Source of the DNA: Terriglobus tenax
GTDB taxonomy: Bacteria; Acidobacteriota; Terriglobia; Terriglobales; Acidobacteriaceae
Assembly (NCBI RefSeq): GCF_025685395.1
Contig: NZ_JAGSYA010000004.1
Location: 372,001-436,000 of the forward strand
DNA: 64,000 bases
Direction: 5' to 3'
Every line of letters begins with the position of its first letter. The first letter of the stretch is position 1. Below are positions 31,065 through 39,217 of the stretch, in pieces. Both the position numbers and the translations under genes were made by a program. The notes beneath the pieces were generated by a model. That model did no database searches and had not been told where the DNA came from. It saw nothing but the letters and a program-made list of their open reading frames with translations.

Positions 31065-31133
31065 GGTTTCCCCACGCTGTGCATTCACGGCTATATGACC
31101 TACCGATATCGCCACCTTTCCTGATCGATTTTG

Positions 31134-31163
31134 CTGACATCTTCTCCAGTTTGCTCCTACAAT
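31134..31163 (+). promoter_or_regulatory. Sigma-70-type promoter giving a leaderless mRNA
   Basis: CTGACA (31134-31139), an 18-base spacer and TACAAT (31158-31163). The ATG of the next gene lies at 31170, where transcription would begin, so the mRNA would have essentially no leader. No ribosome binding site is present, which agrees. Confidence 0.55.
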
Positions 31164-31169
31164 CCCGAC

Positions 31170-31712
31170 ATGCTTCGTCGCGTGGTGTGCCTGTTCCTTC
31201 TTGCTTCTGCCTGCTGTGCCGTCGCACAGCGAAGGGCGCCGTCTGCCCTGTCGGACGCCGAGGTGGAAGAGATCCGCGAAGCCGCCATTGATCCCGCGAT
31301 ACGGATCACCGTCTTTCAGAAAGCCCTGGAAGCACGCATCAACCGCATTGAAGAGCTGATCAAGAAACCGAAGGCTCCGGGACAGGCCGAGGACATCCAC
31401 GACTACATGGAGCAGTTCACCTCCATTGCCGATGAGCTGGATGACAACCTGGATGACTATGAACCGAAGCACCCGGACCTGCGCAAGGTACTGCCCAAGC
31501 TGCTGGCCGCTACCGAGCGCTGGGCGACCGTACTGAAGACTCCGCCGGACCACACCGCCTATACGCTGACCCGCAAACTGGCTCTGGAAGCCACGCAGGA
31601 CCTGCATGACTCCGCCAGGGAGATGATCGACGGGCAGACGGAATGGTGGAAGACCCACAAGGTGCCGGAGAAACGGGACGCCCCGCCGGAACCCATTGTG
31701 GTGCCACGCTGA
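31170..31712 (+). CDS. Small exported helical protein, unknown function
   Basis: A 180-residue protein with a signal peptide (MLRRVVCLFLLASACCAVAQ). The mature part is helical and charged (ALEARINRIEELIKK, DELDDNLDDYEPKHPDLRK, ATERWATVLKTPPDH), with a Pro-rich tail. It looks like a distant relative of the protein at 28398-28898 in length, helix layout and the late Lys-x-x-x-Leu-Leu-x-x-x-x-x-Arg pattern. No family name can be given. The ATG at 31170 is chosen because the promoter predicts a leaderless transcript starting there. The downstream SprT-like gene follows closely. Confidence 0.72.
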   Translation: MLRRVVCLFLLASACCAVAQRRAPSALSDAEVEEIREAAIDPAIRITVFQKALEARINRIEELIKKPKAPGQAEDIHDYMEQFTSIADELDDNLDDYEPKHPDLRKVLPKLLAATERWATVLKTPPDHTAYTLTRKLALEATQDLHDSAREMIDGQTEWWKTHKVPEKRDAPPEPIVVPR

Positions 31713-31749
31713 CACCATTTCAACGGCAAGCTGCGCTAAGTTAGAAGAA

Positions 31750-32436
31750 GTGTTTCCGGAGCTGGTCCAACTCTTTCAGACGGAGTACCGCGTACTGCGC
31801 CCCCGCGCGCCGATGCCGGAGTTCCACGTGCGCTTTCGGCGGTTCACGTCGTTGAATACAACCATCCGCCTGCGCGACGGCAGATTGCATGTTTCCCTCT
31901 CCGATTTGCTGGAAGCCGCGCCGGAGCCGGTGTTACAGGCCATCGCTCACATTTTGATCGCCAAGCTGTACCGTAAGCCGATTGAGCGGTTGCATGCGGA
32001 CCGCTATCGCCGCTACACGCAGTCCGAGCCGGTATCGCGGCTGGCTGAGCACATCCGGCAGACGCGCGGACGGAAGAAGATTCTGACTGCCAGGGGACAC
32101 TACTACGACCTGGATGAGGTCTTTGAGGCGCTGAATCATCGCTTCTTCCACGGGCTGATGGGCCGACCGGTGCTGACCTGGAGCGGACACCATGCGCGCC
32201 GCCTGCTGGGCCACTATGACGCGGCTCATAACACCATCATGATCAGCCGCGTCTTCGACCGGCCGGATACGCCGCGGAGCGCGATTGAGTACCTGATGTA
32301 CCACGAGATGCTGCATCTGAAGCACCCGGTGCGGGTGAAGTCCGGCCGCCGGTGCGTCCACTCGCGGGAGTTCCAGGCTGAGGAGAAGCTCTTCCCGGAG
32401 CTGGAAGAAGCCAAGGCTTACCTGAAGCGGCTGTGA
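31750..32436 (+). CDS. SprT-like zinc metalloprotease
   Basis: About 228 residues. The zinc-binding HEMLH motif sits in YLMYHEMLHLKHP near residue 190, followed by SREFQAEEKLFPEL, which may give a third ligand or Glu. This matches the SprT/WSS1-like group of cytoplasmic metalloproteases; bacterial roles are poorly known. There is no signal peptide. The start is uncertain: GTG at 31750 is used, but TTG at 31696 inside the preceding gene is in frame. The N-terminal helical part (VLQAIAHILIAKLYRK) is conserved-looking. Confidence 0.75.
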   Translation: MFPELVQLFQTEYRVLRPRAPMPEFHVRFRRFTSLNTTIRLRDGRLHVSLSDLLEAAPEPVLQAIAHILIAKLYRKPIERLHADRYRRYTQSEPVSRLAEHIRQTRGRKKILTARGHYYDLDEVFEALNHRFFHGLMGRPVLTWSGHHARRLLGHYDAAHNTIMISRVFDRPDTPRSAIEYLMYHEMLHLKHPVRVKSGRRCVHSREFQAEEKLFPELEEAKAYLKRL

Positions 32437-32472
32437 GGGAGTTGTTCGTTCTTAGTTGTTCTCTTCGAGATT

Positions 32473-32539
32473 TTGGAGCACGGCTTCAGCCGTGCTCCAA
32501 CGACATCCGATTCCCATTCATCGCTGCGCGATGAATGGG
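32473..32539. repeat. Two adjacent REP-like palindromes
   Basis: TTGGAGCACGGC (32473-32484) pairs perfectly with 32489-32500. CCCATTCATCGC (32513-32524) pairs perfectly with 32528-32539, followed by GGCACCCC. Both 12-bp stems have relatives in other intergenic spaces of the window (about 39180-39210, 18445 and 22880). Confidence 0.7.
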
Positions 32540-32573
32540 GCACCCCAAATCGAGGTTGACCTAAAAGCAAACG

Positions 32574-32604
32574 CCCTCCACGCTTTGCAACGAAGCGTGG
32601 AGGG
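32574..32604 (-). terminator. Intrinsic terminator of lgt
   Basis: A perfect 12-bp stem (CCCTCCACGCTT with AAGCGTGGAGGG). On the minus strand it is followed by CGTTTGCTTTTAGG, just after the lgt stop at 32620. Confidence 0.8.
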
Positions 32605-32619
32605 CCGTTTTGCAGGACG

Positions 32620-33483
32620 TTAGGCTTCCTGCGGGATAGCCTCGGGCTGCTGTTCCCAGCGCTTATTCCTGGCGCGCGACCAGAGAATAAGCACCGCACC
32701 TGCAACGACCGAACCGAGCGCGGCTACCTGGGCGTTGCTCATGCCCCAGTGGATGCGCGGGTTGATCCGGATCAGTTCCACGCACCAGCGGGCCATGCCG
32801 GTCAGTACCAGGTACTCGCCGGTGAGCTGCCCAATGGGCAGGTTCTTTTTACCGCGGTGCCACAGCCATAGACCGAAGACGAACGAGTAGCCCAGCTCAT
32901 AGAGCGGTGTGGGATGTACCTTCAGGTCCGGCGGGTTGGGGGTCGGCGGATCAAGGGCGTCATTACGGATGTGGACTCCCCAGGGAAGGTTCGTCTTCAT
33001 GCCGTAGTCTCCGTCACCGGAGAGCAGGCAGCCCAGACGGCCGACACCATAGCCGATGGCGGCGGCTGGCGCGGCAAGGTCGAGCATACGCACGCCGCCG
33101 ACGCGCTGGCCGTTGGGGAACTTTGCCTGGCTTCCCTGCCACAGCAGCATGGCAATGCCCGCGCAGAGTCCGCCAAACCAGGCAAAACCGGCCTGGAACC
33201 ATTTCAGCAGGTAGGTCAGAATCTCCACGGGATGGTGCCATCCGGGCAACATGATGCGCCGCATGGAATCGGCCAGTTCGGCCGGATCCTGCAGCTCATG
33301 GTAGGCCTTGGCGCCCAGAACACCCGCGATGGTCACGAAGGCGACCACGTTGAGCGCATCGGCATCGAGGCCCCAGCGCTGGAAGTTTTTATGAAGGACG
33401 ACGGTGGCAACCACGGCGCCAAGCCAGAGCAGCAGACCAAAGGTGCCCAACGTCAGCGGGCCGAGATGCAGATACGGGAACAT
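32620..33483 (-). CDS. lgt: Prolipoprotein diacylglyceryl transferase
   Basis: A 287-residue membrane enzyme with about seven helices that transfers diacylglycerol from phosphatidylglycerol to the lipobox Cys of prolipoproteins. The Lgt signature is clear: GRLGCLLSGDGDYG near residues 148-161, preceded by the hydrophobic GFAWFGGLCAG. The C-terminal YLVLTGMARWCVELIR segment supplies the conserved Arg. The ATG has a strong GAGGAGAT immediately upstream. It starts divergently from hpt across only 69 bp. Confidence 0.95.
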   Translation of the reverse strand: MFPYLHLGPLTLGTFGLLLWLGAVVATVVLHKNFQRWGLDADALNVVAFVTIAGVLGAKAYHELQDPAELADSMRRIMLPGWHHPVEILTYLLKWFQAGFAWFGGLCAGIAMLLWQGSQAKFPNGQRVGGVRMLDLAAPAAAIGYGVGRLGCLLSGDGDYGMKTNLPWGVHIRNDALDPPTPNPPDLKVHPTPLYELGYSFVFGLWLWHRGKKNLPIGQLTGEYLVLTGMARWCVELIRINPRIHWGMSNAQVAALGSVVAGAVLILWSRARNKRWEQQPEAIPQEA

Positions 33484-33552
33484 ATCTCCTCAAGTATACG
33501 GTTCATGGCGCTTGATTCCCCGCCCCGATGCCCGCTAAGCTCGGATTCATCT

Positions 33553-34122
33553 ATGTCCACACCGAATCCCGCCGAGCCCACCTTCATTCCTCCTGACAAG
33601 ATGGAGATCCTGATCTCCGAACAACAGATCAAAGAGCGCATTGCCGAACTCGGCAGGCAGATCTCTGAGGAATATGCCGGCAAGTCGATCGTTCTGATCG
33701 GCGTGCTGAAAGGCGCGGCGATGTTCCTGGCCGACCTGGCGCGGGCAATCACGGTCGACAACACCTTCGACTTTGTCGCGGTCTCCAGCTACGGCCGCGC
33801 CCGGGTCTCCTCGGGCGCCGTCAAGCTGATCAAGGACATCGACAACCCGATCGAGGGCAAGCACGTCATCATCGTCGAAGACATTCTGGACACCGGCCTG
33901 ACGCTGAGCTACCTGCACAAGCTGATGCTGCAGCACAAGCCGGCCAGCCTGAAGATTGCCACCTGCATCGACAAGCCCGCCCGTCGCGTGGCGCAGATTG
34001 AGGCAGAGTATGTCTGCTTCAAGATTCCGAATCACTTCATCATCGGCTACGGCATGGACTTCGCCGAGCGGTATCGCGGAGTGCCGGACATCCGCCTGTA
34101 TCCCGAGGATGCGGGTCACTAG
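33553..34122 (+). CDS. hpt: Hypoxanthine phosphoribosyltransferase
   Basis: A 189-residue purine-salvage enzyme converting hypoxanthine (and guanine) with PRPP to IMP (GMP). The PRPP-binding loop is VIIVEDILDTGLTL, and the flexible-loop SSYG is present (VAVSSYGRARVSSG). A short extra N terminus (residues 1-15) precedes the usual start of the family. The ATG at 33553 lacks a clear ribosome binding site. A possible promoter, TTGATT with TAAGCT, would place the transcript start a few bases before the ATG. The long frame to 32914 is antisense to lgt and not real. An acetyltransferase gene follows 12 bp downstream. Confidence 0.94.
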   Translation: MSTPNPAEPTFIPPDKMEILISEQQIKERIAELGRQISEEYAGKSIVLIGVLKGAAMFLADLARAITVDNTFDFVAVSSYGRARVSSGAVKLIKDIDNPIEGKHVIIVEDILDTGLTLSYLHKLMLQHKPASLKIATCIDKPARRVAQIEAEYVCFKIPNHFIIGYGMDFAERYRGVPDIRLYPEDAGH

Positions 34123-34134
34123 GAAGGAATTGAT

Positions 34135-34575
34135 TTGGAAATCGAAGTCAGACGCGCCGTCTATGACGACATTGCAGCATGGGCGGAGATGCGCCACCAG
34201 TTCTGGCCGGACACCTCGGTCGAAGAGCATCGAGCGGAGCTGGAACAGGCACTCATCGATCAGACGCAGGCGGCTTATCTGGCCGTCTGCGATAACGCCT
34301 CGGTGGGCTTTGCCGAGATCAGCATCCGCTCGTATGCCAACGGCAGCACTCAGCAGCCCGTTCCCTTCCTCGAAGGCATCTGGATTGAGCCAGACTATCG
34401 CCAGAAAAGCATTGGACGCCAACTGGTGCGGGCTATTGAAGAAGACCTGAAGATGCGCGGCTATGTAGAGATTTGTTCTGATTCAGGGCTTGAGAACATT
34501 CAGTCCCAGAAGGCACATCTAACCTGGGGATTTGAAGAGACAGAGCGCGTAGTCTATTACCGGAAGGCGCTCTAA
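34135..34575 (+). CDS. GNAT acetyltransferase resembling aminoglycoside 6'-N-acetyltransferase
   Basis: A 146-residue single GNAT domain. The text AEISIRSYANGS, PVPFLEGIWIEPDYR, CSDSGLENIQSQKAHLTWGF and EETERVVYYRKAL follows the AAC(6')-I family closely from end to end. The AcetylCoA loop is degenerate (RQKSIGRQL in place of Arg-x-x-Gly-x-Gly). Those enzymes inactivate amikacin- or tobramycin-type drugs; many environmental members have other natural roles. The start is TTG at 34135 with GGAAGGA upstream. It lies 12 bp after hpt and is probably co-transcribed. Confidence 0.8.
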   Translation: MEIEVRRAVYDDIAAWAEMRHQFWPDTSVEEHRAELEQALIDQTQAAYLAVCDNASVGFAEISIRSYANGSTQQPVPFLEGIWIEPDYRQKSIGRQLVRAIEEDLKMRGYVEICSDSGLENIQSQKAHLTWGFEETERVVYYRKAL

Positions 34576-34643
34576 CAGAAATACCCTCGCACAACCATCC
34601 AACTCCGCCCTAGCCTAGCCAGGGTGGGCACCCGGGTACGAAG

Positions 34644-34680
34644 AGCAAAAGCCTGCTCGTTGAGCAGGCTTTTGCTGTTT
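34644..34680. terminator. Bidirectional terminator
   Basis: A perfect 15-bp stem (AGCAAAAGCCTGCTC 34644-34658 with 34662-34676), loop GTT, followed by GTTT. It separates the hpt operon from the convergent MFS gene. Confidence 0.9.
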
Positions 34681-35872
34681 AGTGACCCATCGGAATGAAA
34701 TCAGAATTGGTGGTAAGCCTTGGCCGTTTGCGATCGGCCCTGAGTTCAAAGGCTCCCAGGACGAAGACCACAGCCGCGATGCCGGCGGCGAGATAGCCAA
34801 GGTGTCCATAGCCCATGCCGGCAGTCAGCGCGATACCGCCGATGGTGGCTCCCAATGCATTGCCCAGGTTGTAGGCGCCCTGGTTCATGGTGGCCGCGAG
34901 GTTCGGTGCTCCGCGGGCCTGGTCCACGATGCGGGACTGCAGTGGGCTGCCCATCGCGAAGTGAACAAATCCCCAGGCAAAGATCATGGCGATGGAGCCG
35001 GCGGGATACCGCTGCGCCGTCGGCATGATCAGCAGCAGGCAGATGAGCACCGCGCAGCAGCCCAGGAAGCTGGGAAGCTGCTTCCAGTCGCTCAAACGGG
35101 CACCCAGAAGATTGCCCAGAGTAATCCCCACACCGAAGAGCACCAGCACCATGGCGACGGCGTGCGGCGAGAGACCGGTCACATCGCGCAGGATAGGAGC
35201 GATGTAGGTGAAGACCACAAACAACGAGGTGGAGGAGATGGTGCTGAGCAGCAGAACGATCATCACCTGCGGCTTCAACAGCGTGCGCACCTCGTCCTTT
35301 ACGTGGACACGGTCAGGCATCTGCGATGGCACCAGCGACCACAGGCCTGCACCCGCGACAAGGCCGATGGGAATCAGGGCCCAGAAGGTGGAGCGCCAGC
35401 CGAAGAGTTGTCCCAGCGCCGTGCCCGCAGGAACTCCCAGCACGTTGGCAAGCGTCAGGCCGCTGAACATAAGAGCGACCGCCTGTGCGCGTTCGCTGCG
35501 GTGGACCATGCGCGAGGCAACGACGCTGCCGATACCGAAGAAGGTTCCGTGGCACAGAGCCGTGATGATGCGGGCCAGCAGCAACAGAGAGAAGGTTGGC
35601 GCCATGGCGCAGCCGACGTTGCCCAGAAGGAACAGGCCCATCAGCCACATCAGCGCCAGCTTGCGGTCCATCTTTGCCAGCAGCACGGCCAGGATGGGTG
35701 AACCGATAGTGACGCTGAGCGCGTAGCCGGAGACAAGGATGCCGGCACGCGGCACGGAGACATGGAAGTCTGCCGCCAGTTCCGGCAGTAGACCCATGAT
35801 GACGTACTCGGTCGTCCCGATGCCGAAGGCCGAGACAGCCAGAGCGAAGAGCGACTTGCGGCTGGCGGCCAT
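34679..35872 (-). CDS. MFS transporter, DHA1 (AraJ-like) family
   Basis: A 397-residue protein with 12 predicted helices. The N-terminal GIGTTEYVIMGLLPELAADF and the later SGYALSVTIGSPILA are typical of the AraJ/YdhP group of proton-driven exporters of sugars or drugs. The MFS loop motif (AKMDRKLAL) is present. It starts one base after the stop of the upstream sugar transporter gene, so the two form an operon. The efflux substrate is unknown; arabinose-type sugars or antibiotics are both possible. Confidence 0.85.
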   Translation of the reverse strand: MAASRKSLFALAVSAFGIGTTEYVIMGLLPELAADFHVSVPRAGILVSGYALSVTIGSPILAVLLAKMDRKLALMWLMGLFLLGNVGCAMAPTFSLLLLARIITALCHGTFFGIGSVVASRMVHRSERAQAVALMFSGLTLANVLGVPAGTALGQLFGWRSTFWALIPIGLVAGAGLWSLVPSQMPDRVHVKDEVRTLLKPQVMIVLLLSTISSTSLFVVFTYIAPILRDVTGLSPHAVAMVLVLFGVGITLGNLLGARLSDWKQLPSFLGCCAVLICLLLIMPTAQRYPAGSIAMIFAWGFVHFAMGSPLQSRIVDQARGAPNLAATMNQGAYNLGNALGATIGGIALTAGMGYGHLGYLAAGIAAVVFVLGAFELRADRKRPRLTTNSDFIPMGH

Positions 35873-35873
35873 A

Positions 35874-37169
35874 TTACCCGATGTACTCCGTGGTGCTGCG
35901 GTCTCCCCTCACGCCGAAGAAGACGATGTAGAGATAGCAGACGACGGCGACGACCAGGGCGCGCTGTACGCCGATATGGTCTGCAATGGCGCCTGTCAGT
36001 AGCGGAATGATGGCTCCTCCCACGATAGCGCAGACCATCAGGCTGGATCCCTTGCTCGTCAGCTCACCCAGGTTGGCGATCCCAAGCGTGAAGATGCTGG
36101 GGAACATGATGGAGTTGAACAGACCAACCGCCAGAATGGCCCACATCGCCGTGTGTCCGGTGGTCATCATGCTGGTAACCACCAGCAGGCAGGCGATGGC
36201 GGCGGCCAGCGTCAGTACCGACGAGGTCTTGATCTTCTGGAGAACGGCCGAACCAATGAAGCGGCCGATCATGGCGCCTCCCCAGTAGAGCGAAACATAC
36301 TTGGCGGCGGTGGCTTCGCTGAAGCCGCTGATCTGCGGCAGGTGCATGTAATTGACCAGCAGGCTGCCGATGGAGACCTCAGCGCCAACGTAGACGAAGA
36401 TGCCGAGCGCACCGAGCAGGAGCTGGGGGTGAGCGAGAAGCGCTCCCCAGGAGGAGCCGCGCTCGGAGGGGCGGAAGTCCTGGGTCAGGCCGCCCATCGC
36501 AGGCAGCTTGATCAGCGCCAGAGCAACAGCCAGCAGCACCAGCAGCCCGGCGATCGCCAGGTACGGCATCCGCACCGTGGAAGCCTGCTGTGCACGGAAC
36601 TGCTGCAAAGCAGCCTGCGACAGGCTGCCGAGCTTTGGGGCTTCCACAACGGTGCCGAGAATGAGGGCGCTCCCGATGTAGGGGGCAACCGTGGTGCCGA
36701 GCGAGTTGAAGGCCTGGGCCAGGTTCAGACGGCTGCTGGCTGTTCGCTGCGGACCCAGGTTTGCGACGTAAGGGTTGGCGGCGACCTGCAGAACGGTGAT
36801 TCCAGCAGCAAGAACGACCAACGCTCCCAGGAAGAGCACAAAGGTGGCCAGCGAGGCAGCCGGGAGGAACAGAAGGGCTCCCACGGCCATGGTCAGCAGG
36901 CCGGCGATCATCGATTGCTTGTAGCCGATGGAGTCCACCAGCTTGCCCGCCGGGATGGCGAAGATAAAGTACGAGGAGAAGAATGCGAACTGCACCAGCA
37001 TGGCCTGCGCGTAGCTCAGCTCAAAGACCATTTTCAGATGCGGGATCAGGATGTCATTCAGGCAGGTGAGGAAACCCCACATAAAGAACAGTACGGTCGC
37101 CGTGGACAGGGCCTTCATATTTGTCGTTTCGGGTCCGCCCGACAGCGACTGCGTTCTCTGTATCTCCAT
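35874..37169 (-). CDS. Sugar MFS transporter, FucP/GluP type
   Basis: A 431-residue, 12-helix proton symporter. FFMWGFLTCLNDILIPHLK and the central VLQVAANPYVANLGP with NLAQAFNSLGTTVAP are the marks of the fucose/glucose/galactose permease group. The ATG at 37169 (MEIQRTQ) has GAGG six bases upstream; an in-frame MKALST 17 codons later is possible. It precedes the AraJ-like exporter in a two-gene operon. Uptake of a hexose or N-acetylhexosamine would fit the GH18 and GH20 enzymes in the window, but that link is inferred. Confidence 0.88.
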   Translation of the reverse strand: MEIQRTQSLSGGPETTNMKALSTATVLFFMWGFLTCLNDILIPHLKMVFELSYAQAMLVQFAFFSSYFIFAIPAGKLVDSIGYKQSMIAGLLTMAVGALLFLPAASLATFVLFLGALVVLAAGITVLQVAANPYVANLGPQRTASSRLNLAQAFNSLGTTVAPYIGSALILGTVVEAPKLGSLSQAALQQFRAQQASTVRMPYLAIAGLLVLLAVALALIKLPAMGGLTQDFRPSERGSSWGALLAHPQLLLGALGIFVYVGAEVSIGSLLVNYMHLPQISGFSEATAAKYVSLYWGGAMIGRFIGSAVLQKIKTSSVLTLAAAIACLLVVTSMMTTGHTAMWAILAVGLFNSIMFPSIFTLGIANLGELTSKGSSLMVCAIVGGAIIPLLTGAIADHIGVQRALVVAVVCYLYIVFFGVRGDRSTTEYIG

Positions 37170-37341
37170 CCAAACCTCGTCTTTTTTGGTGTTCCAACAA
37201 AGCTGATTGTAGTTCAACGGAATGATGCGAATGGTCTGGCCAATTGCCCAGGAGATGCCCTGTTGACCTGCGGCTTAACCCTCCGCAGGACGGGAGGCTT
37301 AGAATGCTGGAGGGCCCACCTGGGCCGCGAGCAGGAGCGAC

Positions 37342-38106
37342 ATGAGCATTTCGGTCCCGAACCCGACCACGTTTGACGCCGCTGGCTTTGCCACGCAGGC
37401 ACTTTCCTCCCCGGCTGCGCTAGCCGCCGTACTGGATCACACACTGCTGAAGCCTGACGCAACGCGCAGCCAGGTGCTGAGCATTTGCGAAGAAGCCGCT
37501 ACACACAAGTTTGCCTGCGCCATGGTCAATCCTTACTGGACGGCGACCGCCGCGGCTGCTCTGAAGGGCACGGGAGTTCCGGTCGGCGTCGTGATCGGTT
37601 TCCCCCTGGGCGCGACGTTGACCGCCAGCAAGAAGGAAGAGGCCGCACGCGTTGTAGCGCTGGGCGCGCACGATGTCGACATGGTGCTGAACATCGGCCT
37701 GCTCAAGTCCAGCGAATTTGATGCCGTGAAACAGGACATCCACACCGTCGCCGAGGTGGTGCATGCCCACGGTGCGATCCTCAAAGTCATCCTCGAGACC
37801 TGCCTGCTGAGCTTTGAAGAGAAGATGCGGGCCAGCGAGCTTGCCATTGAAGCGGGCGCGGACTTCATCAAGACCTCAACCGGCTTTTCCACCGGCGGCG
37901 CGACCGTCGATGATATTCAACTGATGCGCGGCGTTGCCGGCAACCGCAGCGGCGTGAAAGCATCGGGAGGCATCCGCTCCCTGGCCGATGCGCAGGCGAT
38001 GCTCTATGCCGGAGCGACACGTATTGGCGCCTCGGCTTCCGTACGCATTGTGAATGAGCTGGCGAACCCGAGCGATGTGGCTGCGGTGCCAGCAGCCGGA
38101 TACTAA
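37342..38106 (+). CDS. deoC: Deoxyribose-phosphate aldolase
   Basis: A 254-residue class I aldolase cleaving 2-deoxyribose-5-phosphate to glyceraldehyde-3-phosphate and acetaldehyde. The Schiff-base Lys176 is in DFIKTSTGFSTGGAT; Asp112 (DVDMVLNIG) and Lys205 (VKASGGIR) complete the site. AGGAG lies eight bases before the ATG. It is a single gene, divergent from the sugar transporter, with a long inverted repeat after its stop codon. Confidence 0.95.
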   Translation: MSISVPNPTTFDAAGFATQALSSPAALAAVLDHTLLKPDATRSQVLSICEEAATHKFACAMVNPYWTATAAAALKGTGVPVGVVIGFPLGATLTASKKEEAARVVALGAHDVDMVLNIGLLKSSEFDAVKQDIHTVAEVVHAHGAILKVILETCLLSFEEKMRASELAIEAGADFIKTSTGFSTGGATVDDIQLMRGVAGNRSGVKASGGIRSLADAQAMLYAGATRIGASASVRIVNELANPSDVAAVPAAGY

Positions 38107-38120
38107 AGCCAGTTGTGAGG

Positions 38121-38175
38121 TGTGAGTTGCGTGTTCTGAGCGGCAAGCCCGTACTCACAACACACGCAACTCACA
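38121..38175. terminator. Inverted repeat after deoC, probable terminator
   Basis: TGTGAGTTGCGTGT (38121-38134) and its exact reverse complement (38162-38175) enclose a 27-base loop; CTCTTAACTTTCT follows. It lies between convergent deoC and the acid phosphatase gene. Confidence 0.65.
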
Positions 38176-38187
38176 TCTCTTAACTTT

Positions 38188-38982
38188 CTAGGGCAGGTAG
38201 TAGAAGGGATTGGGCAGCTTGACGCTGGTCTCGGCCTGCGGCGTGCCGAAGAGGTCGCTGTACTGGTCGCCGATGTTGAGAACCAGACGATAGCCTGCAG
38301 CTACGATCTTTGCACGCTGAGCGGACTTGTACTCGATCGTTGATGTGTACATACCGGGCTCGCGCAGGTACAGCTCTTTCCAGTTGTGAAAGCCGGCGGT
38401 TTCAAGATTCCGCGCCGTCGCGGCGCGCTGGTCTTCCGGGCGTCCGGTCAGGAAGAAGATCTCCACTCCCGCGGTCTGCGCCTTCTCCACCAGGCGGAGC
38501 GTGCCTGCGAAGGGCAACGATGCCTCCGGCGAGACCACCCACTGGTTGAACATGCTGCCGATGTAGCCAAAGTCCTCGCGCTTTTCTTCGCAGTAAGCCG
38601 AGAGCGTCGTCTCGTCGATATCGAGAACGATGGCGAGCTTCTCGCCACGCTTCTTTGTAGCGATGGCCTGATCGAGTACGGCGATGGCGCGGTTGTATTG
38701 GGCGTCAATGTCCGCCCAGTAGCAGCCAGCCCCGGGAGCACAGTCATAGTAGTCAGCCAGCTTGTAGCGTTCCTGCGCGAAGTTGGGAACCGGCGGCTCC
38801 GCGATGAGGTAATGCGGATCGTGCGCGGCCTGCTGCCGGGTCTCCATCAACTGTTGCGCCGTGGGGTGCGAGGACGGAGCGCGCCCCGGGCAGGTGGGCG
38901 GTCTCAGAGGATCAGACTGCGTGGGGCGCTGGGCCAGCAGCGAAGTAGCGAGCAGAAACGGCAGAAGAGTGCGGAATTGCAT
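38188..38982 (-). CDS. Exported HAD-family acid phosphatase / 5'-nucleotidase (class B-like)
   Basis: A 264-residue protein with a signal peptide (MQFRTLLPFLLATSLLAQ). The HAD nucleophile motif is DIDET (Asp121, Asp123), followed by the Thr of FFLTGRPEDQR and the late acidic GDQYSDL. This layout is that of the lipoprotein e(P4)/plant acid phosphatase group, which releases phosphate from nucleotides and other monoesters in the periplasm. It carries no lipobox Cys at the cleavage site, so it is probably soluble. It lies downstream of the acyl-CoA synthetase across ~235 bp. Confidence 0.87.
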   Translation of the reverse strand: MQFRTLLPFLLATSLLAQRPTQSDPLRPPTCPGRAPSSHPTAQQLMETRQQAAHDPHYLIAEPPVPNFAQERYKLADYYDCAPGAGCYWADIDAQYNRAIAVLDQAIATKKRGEKLAIVLDIDETTLSAYCEEKREDFGYIGSMFNQWVVSPEASLPFAGTLRLVEKAQTAGVEIFFLTGRPEDQRAATARNLETAGFHNWKELYLREPGMYTSTIEYKSAQRAKIVAAGYRLVLNIGDQYSDLFGTPQAETSVKLPNPFYYLP

Positions 38983-39017
38983 GGTGGGATTTTACTGCGC
39001 TTGCTGAAGAGACGAAG

Positions 39018-39040
39018 ACGCCGGCCATCGAGACCGGCGT
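39018..39040. repeat. Intergenic repeat copy C with hairpin
   Basis: ACGCCGG (39018-39024) pairs with CCGGCGT (39034-39040) and TTCTTTGTTTT follows on the plus strand. The complement reads CTCGATGGCCGGCGTC, the same block as at 13613 and 22921. A CCCC...GCATGAATGGGG palindrome lies further on, near 39177-39204. Confidence 0.65.
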
Positions 39041-39217
39041 TCTTTGTTTTAATTGTCAGGGCTAAAGCCCTGACCTGTCTGTTCCTGGCCACACCGATCA
39101 AAGGACAATGACCCGAGAGGAGGCAAGAGAAGCGGATTCTTTCCTGGACCACGATGCAAGGAAGAAAAGCTCGATTCCCCACTATGCTTCGCATGAATGG
39201 GGCACCCAGAGCAGGAG

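Noticed and set aside
32914-33552. Upstream extension of hpt through the lgt gene
   Set aside because: It is antisense to lgt and adds 213 residues not found in the phosphoribosyltransferase family; the ATG at 33553 fits the family length.
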